From Pseudomonas agarici (GTDB lineage: Bacteria > Pseudomonadota > Gammaproteobacteria > Pseudomonadales > Pseudomonadaceae): DNA of 64,000 nt. Made by a program: the position numbers and the translations under genes. The stretch lies in contig NZ_FOAR01000021.1 of assembly GCF_900109755.1 (NCBI RefSeq), forward strand, positions 42,544-106,543, read 5' to 3'. Within the stretch, counting starts at the first letter, position 1; every line of letters starts with the position of its first letter. Below are positions 1 to 7,966 of this stretch, one piece after another. A model generated the notes under the pieces. The model was not told the origin of the DNA. It was given only the letters and a program-made list of their open reading frames with translations, and searched no databases.

Positions 1-309
1 CACTGTTCGCCGTCGCGCTACTACCTCAAGTTGCGGTTGATCCGGGCGCGGCAGTTGCTCAAGCAGACGCCGATGTCGATCATCGAAGTGGCGTCGGTCT
101 GCGGCTTCGTCTCGACGCCGCACTTCTCCAAGTGCTATCGCGAGTACTTCGGCATTCCGCCACGTGACGAGCGCGTCGGCTCCAACACCACCCAGCAGGT
201 GGCGATGATGCCGATTCCGCAGGCGCTGGTCCTGGCCCCGTTGTCCGGACCGATGTCGGCCTTGAGCCAGGCGCGCAACGAGTCGACGTTTGCCAGTGTG
301 AGGCTCTAG
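1..309 (+). CDS. gbdR: GbdR, AraC-family activator of glycine betaine catabolism (3' part only)
   Basis: The frame is open from the first base, so the start lies outside the window; 102 C-terminal residues are present. They contain the end of an AraC-type DNA-binding domain: a recognition-helix stretch reading SIIEVASVCGFVSTPHFSKCYREYFG followed by IPPRDER is split here as SIIEVASVCGF and TPHFSKCYREYFG. A long tail beyond the second helix-turn-helix (MPIPQALVLAPLSG) follows. From what is known in Pseudomonas, GbdR responds to glycine betaine and dimethylglycine and activates the gbc, dgc, sox and cdh-linked genes, which fill the rest of this region. Identity is inferred from family plus neighbourhood; another GATase1-AraC regulator is possible but less likely. 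The TAG stop coincides with a dispersed repeat (see 307-320). Confidence 0.8.
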   Translation, partial: HCSPSRYYLKLRLIRARQLLKQTPMSIIEVASVCGFVSTPHFSKCYREYFGIPPRDERVGSNTTQQVAMMPIPQALVLAPLSGPMSALSQARNESTFASVRL

Positions 310-320
310 TGGCCTGTGTG
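307..320 (+). repeat. Half copy of the TAGTGGCCTGTG repeat at the gbdR stop codon
   Basis: The sequence TAGTGGCCTGTGTG begins exactly at the TAG stop of gbdR. The same 12-mer occurs at 24190-24201 (minus strand), 28042 and 31709, and a variant at 49189. No matching right arm is visible before the next gene. Confidence 0.55.
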
Positions 321-329
321 TTTCTTCGG

Positions 330-590
330 TCAGGGGCGTGTTTGCTGATAGTGCGCCAGCGCTGGCAGCAACTGTTTATCGATGGCCTGGCGCACCGCCG
401 GTAGAATCGTCGCGCTGCTGGTGTACATCTGCTTGACCATGGTCCGCAGGGTAATCGCCCGCACATCGTTCAAGCCACGTACCGCGCACTCGCAGGCCTG
501 CTCGGCGCTGGCGCCGTGTGGCACCTCGAACCCCAGGGACTTCAGTTGTCCCAGCAGGTCTTCCTGGTCAATCAAATCCGCGTGCATCAT
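330..590 (-). CDS. Small conserved hypothetical protein
   Basis: The product is 86 residues, with no recognised domain, signal peptide or membrane segment. It is predicted soluble and largely helical (QLKSLGFEV, ITLRTMVKQMYTSS). The start at the first ATG of an ATGATG pair is chosen because an AGGA ribosome-binding site lies 8 bases upstream; the longer open frame reaching 803 has non-coding-like composition. It converges on gbdR with a 20-base gap. No function is proposed. Location beside gbdR hints at a link to betaine metabolism, but that is only neighbourhood inference. Confidence 0.65.
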   Translation of the reverse strand: MMHADLIDQEDLLGQLKSLGFEVPHGASAEQACECAVRGLNDVRAITLRTMVKQMYTSSATILPAVRQAIDKQLLPALAHYQQTRP

Positions 591-684
591 GGCGCTTGTC
601 CTATTCAGGGCGTGATCGTGTTTCGATTCTGGTAGGCGCCGGGAGTGTCGGCAAGGGTAGATTGTCGCGATGACTGTGATACCT

Positions 685-838
685 ATGAACAGGTCGTTTT
701 CAACTAACTCGCAGGCCAGAGGAGTGGGCACACTGGGCCTCAGTAGACCCGTCGATGGTTTGGTCGCCCTCTCGACATTCAACTGCTGAGGACACTCCCT
801 CACCTCGATCCTGCCACGGCTTGATCGAGGTTTTTTTT
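685..838 (+). ncRNA. Candidate small RNA ending at an orphan terminator
   Basis: An intrinsic terminator (803-838) lies on the plus strand although no plus-strand gene precedes it after gbdR, whose end is 500 bases away. A possible sigma70 promoter is TTGTCG (662-667) with TATGAA (684-689), spacing 16. The span between holds two GGA motifs (GAGGAG, GAGGAC) of the kind bound by RsmA/CsrA. No homology to a known sRNA was recognised. The 5' end is a guess. Confidence 0.3.
803..838 (+). terminator. Strong intrinsic terminator
   Basis: The stem is CCTCGATC (803-810) paired with GATCGAGG (823-830), loop of 12, followed by eight T. The orientation is plus strand. The minus-strand genes on either side cannot use it. 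Confidence 0.75.
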
Positions 839-877
839 GCCTTGAATTATCGATGTGCTTGCGATGAGAGGTCGCTG

Positions 878-2041
878 CTATTGGCGCTGCAATACCAATA
901 TCCGCGACAACAATTCATCCCGGTCGATATAGCAGCCCTGGAAGTGTCGCGCACCGGTGGCCGGGTCGAAGGCGTTGCGCGCGTGCAGGATGCGGCGGTT
1001 GTCGAAGCACCACAGTTGGCCAGGGTCGAGCCGGCGTATCAGGCGAAAGCGCGCTTCGCGGCTCATGGCGATAAAGCGTCGATAGGCGCCGTACAGCACG
1101 GGCATCTGCTCGGTGGGCGCATCGAACGGCCCGCGCAGGAAGTTGGCCATGCGGATCTCACTGACCTGACCGAGACTGTCCAGGGCAATGATCGGCGCCA
1201 GGCAACGGTAGTCGCTGTGGCGGTCCTTGTTGCGGAACTCCACGGGGATTTCGCAGAGTGCGCTAAACGCCGCCGGATCTTCCTGGCGCAGGGCGGCGGC
1301 AATGGCAAAACCGTCGACGAAAATGCTCTCGCCGCCCTCGGTGTCGTTCACCAGGCAATGCAGAAATTGCAGCCCCGGTTGCAGTTCGCGGGTCGGCAGG
1401 TCGCTGTGCAGCGGCAAGTTGAAGGCGGTGTAGGCGTTACTATCGGCGTCGGCCTTGGATTGCACGTTGAACAGGACGCCGAAGTTAGTCTGGCGGATAA
1501 ACGCGATCAGCTTGGCCACCTCGGCCAATGAGCCAGGCTTGGTGGGTACGCCACGTACCTGGGTCAGGCCGGTATCGCGTAATGCCAGCAACCAATGCAG
1601 CAGGATGTTCGGGTCTGCCTTGAGTGCCGCGAACTCAAATACCGGCAACTCCAGGCTGCTGTCCCACAGCCGGCTTTTCGGTTTGCCGGCCTGGCGCTCG
1701 GCGCGTGATTGAGCATCATAGGCATGGGCTCGCAGCCAACCAGGGTCGAAACGGCTGGCGTGGCCGTCCTGCCAGTCGATGCACAGGCAGCCGCTGTCGT
1801 CGATGCGGGCGGCAGCGGCAGTCAAGTCGTCGGGTACATCGACAATTTCCAGCACTTGTTCACGGGTCACCGTGTACACGCACTGCGGGCATGGGCAGTT
1901 GTCCCGCAGCCATACGTGATGGTACGGGCTGATACGCCCATCCGCCCAATGCACCTCAAGGCGATCCGCCAGCGGATGCACAGCGGTCAGGGCACTGATC
2001 AGCGGATAACTGCGGAAATCGGCAAACGCGGCGGTGTTCAC
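878..2041 (-). CDS. Gamma-butyrobetaine dioxygenase (TauD/TfdA family)
   Basis: 387 residues, the usual length for bacterial gamma-butyrobetaine hydroxylases. It would convert gamma-butyrobetaine to L-carnitine using 2-oxoglutarate, O2 and Fe(II). The N-terminal part (about 20-100) is the GBBH-like zinc-binding domain with WLRDNCPCPQC. The catalytic jelly-roll carries the HxD iron motif at H212/D214 (LPLHSDLPTRE), and the distal histidine sits in RILHARNAF near the C-terminus. It is the last gene of the minus-strand carnitine operon, and its ATG overlaps the stop of the thioesterase gene by 4 bases, implying translational coupling. A trimethyllysine dioxygenase is the nearest alternative, but the carnitine setting argues against it. 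Confidence 0.9.
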   Translation of the reverse strand: MNTAAFADFRSYPLISALTAVHPLADRLEVHWADGRISPYHHVWLRDNCPCPQCVYTVTREQVLEIVDVPDDLTAAAARIDDSGCLCIDWQDGHASRFDPGWLRAHAYDAQSRAERQAGKPKSRLWDSSLELPVFEFAALKADPNILLHWLLALRDTGLTQVRGVPTKPGSLAEVAKLIAFIRQTNFGVLFNVQSKADADSNAYTAFNLPLHSDLPTRELQPGLQFLHCLVNDTEGGESIFVDGFAIAAALRQEDPAAFSALCEIPVEFRNKDRHSDYRCLAPIIALDSLGQVSEIRMANFLRGPFDAPTEQMPVLYGAYRRFIAMSREARFRLIRRLDPGQLWCFDNRRILHARNAFDPATGARHFQGCYIDRDELLSRILVLQRQ

Positions 2042-2538
2042 GGTGAGCTCCTTTTCACTGGATGCTTATTGGCAGGCAGGCCAATGACGCGGCCAATGTA
2101 TTCGGGCGGCGGCAGGTCGCTCTGCTGTTGGATAATGGCTTGCAATTTTTCCAGCACTGCATCGGTAAAGGGCGCCGAGTGCGGGCCGGCGAGGTCGACA
2201 TGCAGCAGCATCTGTTCGTTACCGGCCAGCTCCTTGTCACCGCCCGCCAGGTACAGGCTGTGGTAGAGATGCAGGCGCTTGGCGTCGTAGCCGATGATCT
2301 GTGTGCGTACTTGGACCTGGGCACCGAGTTTCACTTCGTGCAGGTAGTTGAGGTGCAGTTCGAGAGTGAACAGCGAGCTGCCGGTGGCTTGGCGGTTGTT
2401 GCTGTCCATGCCCAGGCGTTCCATCAGGGCATCGGTGGCATAGCTGAAAATCAGCAGGTAGAAGGCGTCACGCAGGTGGCCGTTGTAGTCGACCCAGTCC
2501 GGGTTGACTTCGCTGGCGTAGGTGGTGAGGGTGGGCAT
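2038..2538 (-). CDS. cdhB: Betainyl-CoA thioesterase CdhB
   Basis: 166 residues with a single hotdog-fold (4-hydroxybenzoyl-CoA thioesterase-like) domain; the motif WVDYNGHLRDAFYLLIF carries the conserved Asp/Asn-Gly-His start of the long helix. In the characterised carnitine pathway this protein hydrolyses betainyl-CoA to glycine betaine and CoA after CdhC. It lies 74 bases downstream of cdhA and overlaps the dioxygenase gene. Substrate assignment rests on pathway context, since the hotdog fold alone does not define it. Confidence 0.88.
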   Translation of the reverse strand: MPTLTTYASEVNPDWVDYNGHLRDAFYLLIFSYATDALMERLGMDSNNRQATGSSLFTLELHLNYLHEVKLGAQVQVRTQIIGYDAKRLHLYHSLYLAGGDKELAGNEQMLLHVDLAGPHSAPFTDAVLEKLQAIIQQQSDLPPPEYIGRVIGLPANKHPVKRSSP

Positions 2539-2612
2539 GGTGGGGCTTCCACAAAGATAACGGCGAATGGCATCCCAGTGGCGAACCCCTTCGCCACTGG
2601 GTCTGGGTACAG

Positions 2613-3578
2613 CTACTCGCTGAAGCTCAGGCCATGCTTGGCCTTGGTGGTTTTCACCGCTTCCAGCACTGCCAGCAGACAGTCGTCACGATAGCGTTCC
2701 AGGGCGGCAATGCTGTGCTTGCCCAGCTGATCGCGGGTGCCGTCGACCACATCGTCGATCAACTTGTCGGTCAACTGCGGAGCCGGCAGGTAGGTCCACG
2801 GCAATTGCAACGCCGGGCCGAATTGAGCCATGAAGTGGCGCATGCCGGCATCGCCACCCGCCAGGGTGTAGGTCAGAAAGGTACCCATGAACGACCAGCG
2901 CAGGCCGGCGCCAAAGCGGATCGCATCGTCGATTTCGCCGGTGGTGGCGACGCCGTCGTTGACCAGGTGCAGCGCCTCGCGCCACAGCGCTTCGAGTAGG
3001 CGGTCGGCGATAAAACCGGGGACTTCCTTGCGCACATGCAGCGGGCGCATGCCGAGGGACTCATAGACTTTCATCGCCGCCTGCACGGCCTCTGGCGCGG
3101 TGTTCTTGCCGCCGACCACTTCCACCAATGGCAGCAGGTACACCGGGTTGAACGGGTGACCGACCACGCATCGTTCCGGGTGGGTGGCGCCTTCGTAGAA
3201 TTCGCTGGGCAACAAGCCCGAAGTGCTGGAGCCGATCAGGGCATTGGGCTTGGCTGCGGCGCTGATCTTGCTGTGCAGTTCGAGTTTAAGCTCAAGCCGT
3301 TCCGGGGCGCTTTCCTGGATGAAGTCGGCATCTTTCACGCACTCTTCGAGGGTGGCGACAAAGCGCAGGCGCTCTTGTGCGGCACCGGGAGCCAGGCCTT
3401 GTTGCTCCAGGGCAGCCCAGGCATTGGCGACGCGCTGGCGCAGGGCCGCTTCGGCACCGGGCGCCGGGTCCCAGGCGATAACATCGAGGCCGTGAGCGAG
3501 CGCACGGGAGACCCAGCCGCTGCCGATGACACCGCTGCCTAACGCCGCGAAGATTTTGATTTCGGTGATAAAGCTCAT
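2613..3578 (-). CDS. cdhA: L-carnitine dehydrogenase CdhA
   Basis: 321 residues, 3-hydroxyacyl-CoA dehydrogenase superfamily. The N-terminal Rossmann fold has the nucleotide motif GSGVIGSGW at 14-22; the catalytic segment VVGHPFNPVYLLPLVEVVGG contains the conserved His-Pro-x-Asn pattern; the C-terminal helical dimerisation domain ends near LSFSE. The reaction is NAD-dependent oxidation of L-carnitine to 3-dehydrocarnitine. The gene lies between cdhC and cdhB in one operon. Some family members are fused to the thioesterase; here they are separate genes. Confidence 0.93.
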   Translation of the reverse strand: MSFITEIKIFAALGSGVIGSGWVSRALAHGLDVIAWDPAPGAEAALRQRVANAWAALEQQGLAPGAAQERLRFVATLEECVKDADFIQESAPERLELKLELHSKISAAAKPNALIGSSTSGLLPSEFYEGATHPERCVVGHPFNPVYLLPLVEVVGGKNTAPEAVQAAMKVYESLGMRPLHVRKEVPGFIADRLLEALWREALHLVNDGVATTGEIDDAIRFGAGLRWSFMGTFLTYTLAGGDAGMRHFMAQFGPALQLPWTYLPAPQLTDKLIDDVVDGTRDQLGKHSIAALERYRDDCLLAVLEAVKTTKAKHGLSFSE

Positions 3579-3635
3579 GGCAAGTTCCTAAAGAGTTCGA
3601 TGAGCCCGTTCCCACGGGGAAGTGGGGTGTCGGGA

Positions 3636-4523
3636 TCAGCCGCGTTGGGTCAGGCCCATCTTCACCCGACCTTCGGCTGGGGTCAGGACACGGGCGCCCA
3701 TGTGGCTGAGGATCTGCGAAACACGTTCGACCAACTGGCCATTGGTCGCCAGCACACCCTTGTCAAGCCACAGGTTGTCTTCCAGTCCGACCCGCACGTT
3801 GCCGCCCAGCAGCACGGCCTGCGCGGCCATCGGCATCTGCATGCGGCCGATACCGAAACCGGCCCATAGCGCGCCCGCTGGCAGGTTGTCGACCATAGCC
3901 TTCATGGTGGTGGTGTCGGCTGGCGCGCCCCAGGGAATGCCCAGGCACAATTGGAACAGCGGATTGTCGAGCAGGCCTTCCTTGATCATCTGCTTGGCGA
4001 ACCACAGGTGTCCGGTGTCGAAGATTTCCAGCTCGGCTTTCACGCCCAGCTCTTGAATGCGCCTGGCGCCAGCACGCAGTTGTGCCGGGGTGGAAACGTA
4101 AATGGTGTCGCCGTCGCCGAAGTTCAGGGTGCCGCAGTCCAGGGTGCAGATTTCCGGCAGCAGTGCCTCGACGTGGGCCAGGCGAGTCAGCGGGCCAACC
4201 AGGTCGGTGTTCGGACCGAACTCCAGCGGATTTTCGCCGGCGCCGATCTCCAGGTCGCCGCCCATGCCAGCGGTGAGGTTGACGATGATGTCGACGTCCG
4301 CTTCGCGGATGCGCTCCATCAGTTCGCGATAGAGCGCCACGTCACGACTGAACTTGCCCGTCTGGGGATCGCGCACATGGCAATGCACCACGGTAGCGCC
4401 CGCCTTGGCCGCTTCAACGGCAGCCGCCGCGATCTGTTTAGGCGTGACCGGTACGTGAGGGCTTCTGCCGGTGGTTTCGCCAGCACCGGTGAGTGCGCAG
4501 GTGATGATGACGTCGTGGTTCAT
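3636..4523 (-). CDS. cdhC: Dehydrocarnitine cleavage enzyme CdhC (BKACE family)
   Basis: 295 residues, beta-keto acid cleavage enzyme family (formerly DUF849). The metal ligands are visible as HCH at 47-49 (VVHCHVRDP), with the active-site glutamate region GAGETTGRSPHVPVTP near the N-terminus and the later GENPLEFGPN and DTGHLW blocks. It would combine 3-dehydrocarnitine with acetyl-CoA to give betainyl-CoA and acetoacetate. It lies 57 bases upstream of cdhA and 72 downstream of caiX. Family membership is certain; substrate is inferred from the surrounding carnitine genes. Confidence 0.92.
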   Translation of the reverse strand: MNHDVIITCALTGAGETTGRSPHVPVTPKQIAAAAVEAAKAGATVVHCHVRDPQTGKFSRDVALYRELMERIREADVDIIVNLTAGMGGDLEIGAGENPLEFGPNTDLVGPLTRLAHVEALLPEICTLDCGTLNFGDGDTIYVSTPAQLRAGARRIQELGVKAELEIFDTGHLWFAKQMIKEGLLDNPLFQLCLGIPWGAPADTTTMKAMVDNLPAGALWAGFGIGRMQMPMAAQAVLLGGNVRVGLEDNLWLDKGVLATNGQLVERVSQILSHMGARVLTPAEGRVKMGLTQRG

Positions 4524-4595
4524 GGTGCGGGTTCCTTACAGGCGTGGTGGTTCACACCGCAGCCGTCGAGGGCCGCGGGTGCGATTCTCAGTGAT

Positions 4596-5540
4596 TTACT
4601 GGCGGGTCAGTTGCAGGTTGTTGGCGGCCGGCCTGCCATCGAAGGTGGTCACTCCTTCCAGCCAGCGGGCCTGGTCTTGCGGGTGATCCTTGAGCCACTG
4701 CCTGGCCGACGTCAGCGCGTCCTTGTGATCGAGCAGCGGTTGCATCATGCGGCTCTCGTCTTCGGCGGTGAAGGTCAGGTTGGTCAGCAGCCTGTTCACG
4801 TTCGGGCAGCGCTCGGCATAGGTCGGTGCGGTGACGGTCCAGACCGTCGCCTTGCCTTCGTTCGGGCCCAGGGCGTTGTCGCTACCGGTGAGATAGGTCA
4901 TCTGTACATTGACGTTCATCGGGTGCGGCGCCCAGCCGAAGAACACCACGGCCTCCTTGCGCCGCACGGCGCGATCCACCGCCGAGAGCATGGCGGCTTC
5001 ACTGGACTCCACCAGTTGGAACTTGCCCAGGCCGAACTGGTTCTTGGCGATCATTTCCTTGATCTGGGTATTGGCGCCCGAGCCGGGCTCGATGCCGTAG
5101 ATCTTGGCGCCTAGCTCTTTCTCGAACTTGGCGATATCGGCAAAGGTCTTCAGGCCCTGGTCAGCCAGGTAGGTCGGCACGGCCAGGGTGGCGCGGGCGT
5201 CCTTGAGACTCGGTTCGGCGAGGACCTGCACCTGTTTGCCTTCGACAAACGGTGTGATGGTTTGGGTCATCAGTGGGTTCCAGTAACCCAGGAACATGTC
5301 CAGGCGCTGGTCGCGGATGCCGGCGAAAATGATCTGCTGCGAGGCACTGGTCTGCTTGACCTGATAGCCCAGGCCGTCGAGCAGCACCTGGGTCATGGCG
5401 CTGGTGGCGATCACATCGGTCCAGTTGACCACGCCGAGGCGCACATTCCGGCAGGACGCCTGGTCCGCGGCCATGACGCCCGTGCTCAAGAGCGCGGCGG
5501 CGGTGAGTGCGAGTGCACAGCGGCTGATCAGTGGTTTCAT
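4596..5540 (-). CDS. caiX: Periplasmic carnitine-binding protein CaiX
   Basis: 314 residues. The N-terminus MKPLISRCALALTAAALLSTGVMA is a Sec signal peptide (cleavage after VMA, about 24); its parts MKPLISRCALAL and LSTGVMA show the charged and cleavage regions. The rest is an OpuAC-type glycine betaine/choline-binding domain, with the aromatic-cage regions VVNWTDV, FLGYWNPL and VFFGWAPHPMN. Known CaiX works with the CbcWV core transporter encoded elsewhere. The start at 5540 is preferred because GAGGAA precedes it; the frame is open upstream but without signal features. It is the first gene of the carnitine operon and divergent from cdhR. Confidence 0.9.
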   Translation of the reverse strand: MKPLISRCALALTAAALLSTGVMAADQASCRNVRLGVVNWTDVIATSAMTQVLLDGLGYQVKQTSASQQIIFAGIRDQRLDMFLGYWNPLMTQTITPFVEGKQVQVLAEPSLKDARATLAVPTYLADQGLKTFADIAKFEKELGAKIYGIEPGSGANTQIKEMIAKNQFGLGKFQLVESSEAAMLSAVDRAVRRKEAVVFFGWAPHPMNVNVQMTYLTGSDNALGPNEGKATVWTVTAPTYAERCPNVNRLLTNLTFTAEDESRMMQPLLDHKDALTSARQWLKDHPQDQARWLEGVTTFDGRPAANNLQLTRQ

Positions 5541-5735
5541 GAAAGTTTCCTCGGCAGGTCGTTTATTGTCGGTCCCGGTGTCTGATGCGCCGGTAATGCC
5601 CAAGTTACGCAGCTCCGGTCCACTAAAAACGCACAGCGGCGACCGACTCTTGCACAGCAGCGACCTGGGCGCTTGTCGCCGCCGTTGAACTGGCGTATCA
5701 CAGCGGCAACGCTACCCGTCTTGCGAGTGCGCTCC
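5541..5735. promoter_or_regulatory. Divergent caiX / cdhR promoter region
   Basis: This 195-base gap separates two divergent genes and must hold the promoter of the carnitine operon and that of its regulator. It is GC-rich and no clear sigma70 boxes stand out. By analogy CdhR should bind here in response to carnitine, but I cannot point to the operator. Confidence 0.45.
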
Positions 5736-6680
5736 ATGTTCCAGGATTTCTATTTCTTAATGATGCCGGGGTTTTCAGCGATGGGCTTTATCTCGGCGCT
5801 CGAGCCGTTGCGTGTGGCCAATCGCTTCCGTGGCGAGCTGTATCGCTGGCATGTACTGAGCGCCGACGGTGGCGCGGTATTGGCGAGCAACGGCATGTCG
5901 GTCAACGCCGATGCGGCGCTGGAGCCGTTGAAGAAGGGCGCGACCTTGCTGGTGGTGGCTGGCTTCGAGCCTTTGAAATGTGTGACGGCGGCCTTGAAAC
6001 ATTGGTTGCACCGACTCGATCACGAGGGCGTCACCCTCGGCGGGATCGACACCGGCAGCGTAGTGCTGGCCGAAGCCGGCCTGCTCGAAGGTCATCGCGT
6101 GACCCTGCACTGGGAGGCGTTGGAGGCGTTCAAGGAGTCCTATCCCCAGTTGGCAGTGACCCAGGAACTGTTCGAGATCGACCGCCGACGCATCACTTGC
6201 GCAGGCGGCACGGCGTCCATCGACATGATGCTCGACCTGATCGGCCAGGCCCACGGGCCGGAGCTGGCGATCCAGGTCTCGGAACAGTTCGTGCTCGGGC
6301 GCATCCGCCCACGCAAGGACCACCAGCGCATGCGGATTGCCACGCGCTACGGCATCAGCAACAAAAAGCTGGTGCAGGTGGTGGGCGATATGGAGCAACA
6401 CATGGAGCCACCCCTGAGCACGCTGGCGCTGGCGGAGTCGATCAAGGTTACGCGGCGCCAGTTGGAGCGTCTGTTTCGCCTGTACCTCAAGGACACACCG
6501 AGCAACTTCTACCTGGGCCTGCGCCTGGAGAAGGCGCGCCAGCTACTGCGCCAGACCGACATGAGCGTGTTGGAAGTGAGTATCGCCAGCGGCTTCGAGT
6601 CGCCGTCGTATTTCACCCGCAGCTACCGAGCCAGGTTTGCCCGCTGCCCGCGAGAGGACCGGCGCGGAATCAAGGCTTAG
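5736..6680 (+). CDS. cdhR: CdhR, GATase1-AraC regulator of carnitine catabolism
   Basis: 314 residues. The N-terminal half (about 1-170) is a DJ-1/PfpI glutamine-amidotransferase-like sensor domain lacking an obvious catalytic cysteine. The C-terminal part (about 210-305) is the double HTH of AraC regulators, with IKVTRRQLERLFRLY and FESPSYFTRSYRARF. ATG 5736 is chosen over a TTG at 5673 because the family starts with FQDFYFLMMPGFSAMGF. It is divergent from caiX. CdhR of P. aeruginosa activates carnitine genes. Its TAG stop is also the first three bases of a dispersed repeat (6678-6717). Confidence 0.9.
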   Translation: MFQDFYFLMMPGFSAMGFISALEPLRVANRFRGELYRWHVLSADGGAVLASNGMSVNADAALEPLKKGATLLVVAGFEPLKCVTAALKHWLHRLDHEGVTLGGIDTGSVVLAEAGLLEGHRVTLHWEALEAFKESYPQLAVTQELFEIDRRRITCAGGTASIDMMLDLIGQAHGPELAIQVSEQFVLGRIRPRKDHQRMRIATRYGISNKKLVQVVGDMEQHMEPPLSTLALAESIKVTRRQLERLFRLYLKDTPSNFYLGLRLEKARQLLRQTDMSVLEVSIASGFESPSYFTRSYRARFARCPREDRRGIKA

Positions 6681-6717
6681 TGGCTCCGAACTTGAGCTAA
6701 CCCGCTGAACAGGCCAC
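6678..6717 (+). repeat. Short copy of the TAGTGGCC...GGCCAC repeat at the cdhR stop
   Basis: The copy starts TAGTGGC at the cdhR stop codon and ends ACAGGCCAC. It shares the internal string TCCGAACTTGAGCTAAC with the longer copy at 31709-31871, showing common origin. Confidence 0.6.
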
Positions 6718-6737
6718 GTCGGAGCCGTTTATCTTTT
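6682..6737 (+). terminator. Probable terminator of cdhR
   Basis: GGCTCCGA (6682-6689) pairs with TCGGAGCC (6719-6726), followed by a T-rich stretch (GTTTATCTTTT). The hairpin overlaps the repeat copy, so the repeat may supply the terminator. Confidence 0.45.
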
Positions 6738-7145
6738 CAGCAGCGCGGCACAGGCCGCCTTATAGGCTTCATGCTGATATTTGTTGAGCGTCGCGGGCAG
6801 GGCAAAGTCGAACTTCTTGTGCTGCGCGTTGAGGGTCTGGGGTGACAGCAATGTCACCTCGCAGTTGTCCAGCAATTGCAGGATGCCCTCGATCTTGAAG
6901 GTGGTCGGTCCACCGGCGAATTCGCCTTTCTTGCCGCGTTTCTTGATGGCGATGCGCTGGATGCCATGGGCCTGGACAAAGGCCTTGATCTGGTCGGCGA
7001 AGGCTTTCACGTTGCCTGCTGGGTCATCGTCATCCAGGGCGATCTTCTTGGTGGCGACGGCAATATGTTCAGGGCTGCCGTTTTGCAGGGTAGCGAGGGC
7101 GAAGATGGCTTCGCTGCCTTTGATCTCGATGCCGCAGATAGTCAT
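6729..7145 (-). CDS. DUF3010 family protein
   Basis: 138 residues of soluble alpha/beta composition, starting MTICGIEIKGSEAIFAL and containing IAIKKRGKKGEFAGG. This matches the DUF3010 family, whose fold is thought to be RNase H-like but whose function is unknown. Start at 7145 is preceded by AAAGGA. The frame is open upstream to 7205 without a better site. It is probably monocistronic; 175 bases separate it from the next minus-strand gene upstream. Nothing ties it to carnitine metabolism apart from position. Confidence 0.75.
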   Translation of the reverse strand: MTICGIEIKGSEAIFALATLQNGSPEHIAVATKKIALDDDDPAGNVKAFADQIKAFVQAHGIQRIAIKKRGKKGEFAGGPTTFKIEGILQLLDNCEVTLLSPQTLNAQHKKFDFALPATLNKYQHEAYKAACAALLKR

Positions 7146-7320
7146 TTGAATCCTTTGGGGGATTGGTTGGGAGTGGGGCTCAGAGCTCCAATTGAGCGGC
7201 TCCAATATTTACTTATATCTTCCCAACCGACAACGCTACAAGGTTCGTCTGATGTTGCCGGCTCGGCGCGGTACTCAATGGGCGAGTGGGTTTCCGGCGC
7301 GCCGCCGCGTGTCCTGAGGT

Positions 7321-7722
7321 CTATTCCTGCAACAGCGACTCGAGGAACTCCGAGCGTTCGTCGCTCTTGCTCGCCAGGCAGTCGTTGAGGTCGATGTTGT
7401 ATGGCTTGCTGCCGACCTTCGCCGGGAACGGTGCGATGGCGCAGTCGGCATCGCGGGATTTTATCCACAACTGCTCGGCGGTCTGCAATTTGCCGGTGAT
7501 GTCCGCCAGATCGGCCTTTTTGTTCGCATATTGCGACGCAACCCGATCCAGCAGCGCTTGGAAGTTCTCCTTGAGCAACTGATCGGCGGTGTTTTTGTTG
7601 TAGGTGGCACATTCCAGCGTCTGTTGATCGTCCGGGACCGCGTCGCAAGGCGAGTTGTCGGAGTCTTCGGCCGCGTGAACGCCAATGCTGACAAGGGCCA
7701 AAGCCAGGAAAATAGATTTCAT
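7321..7722 (-). CDS. Secreted LprI-like (DUF1311) small protein
   Basis: 133 residues. A short Sec signal peptide (MKSIFLALALVSIGVHA, cleavage about 17) precedes a helical domain with four cysteines (SPCDAV, LECAT, DCAIAP, NDCLAS) and the WIKSRDADC motif seen in LprI/DUF1311 proteins. Some members inhibit lysozyme; most are uncharacterised. Predicted periplasmic with two disulfides. It is followed by about 175 bases to the DUF3010 gene and is not obviously in an operon. Confidence 0.7.
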   Translation of the reverse strand: MKSIFLALALVSIGVHAAEDSDNSPCDAVPDDQQTLECATYNKNTADQLLKENFQALLDRVASQYANKKADLADITGKLQTAEQLWIKSRDADCAIAPFPAKVGSKPYNIDLNDCLASKSDERSEFLESLLQE

Positions 7723-7966
7723 TACGGCGTCCTGATACGGGATGGAGGGGCGAGGTGGGACAATTCTGTCTCAAGCAGAATGCAAAGAATAGTCGTACAG
7801 CGACAAGTGCTTGAGCCTACTGCCTTGACGTCCTTTGTCGCAGCTTGACGCTTTCGGCAATTCCCCTGTCGTTTTTGCACCCAGCTCCGCTGCCCCCTGG
7901 GCATATGCTGGCCCCAAAGCGCCGGCAGACGATTCGGCGCATGAATCGCCAATAGGGGACTGCCTG

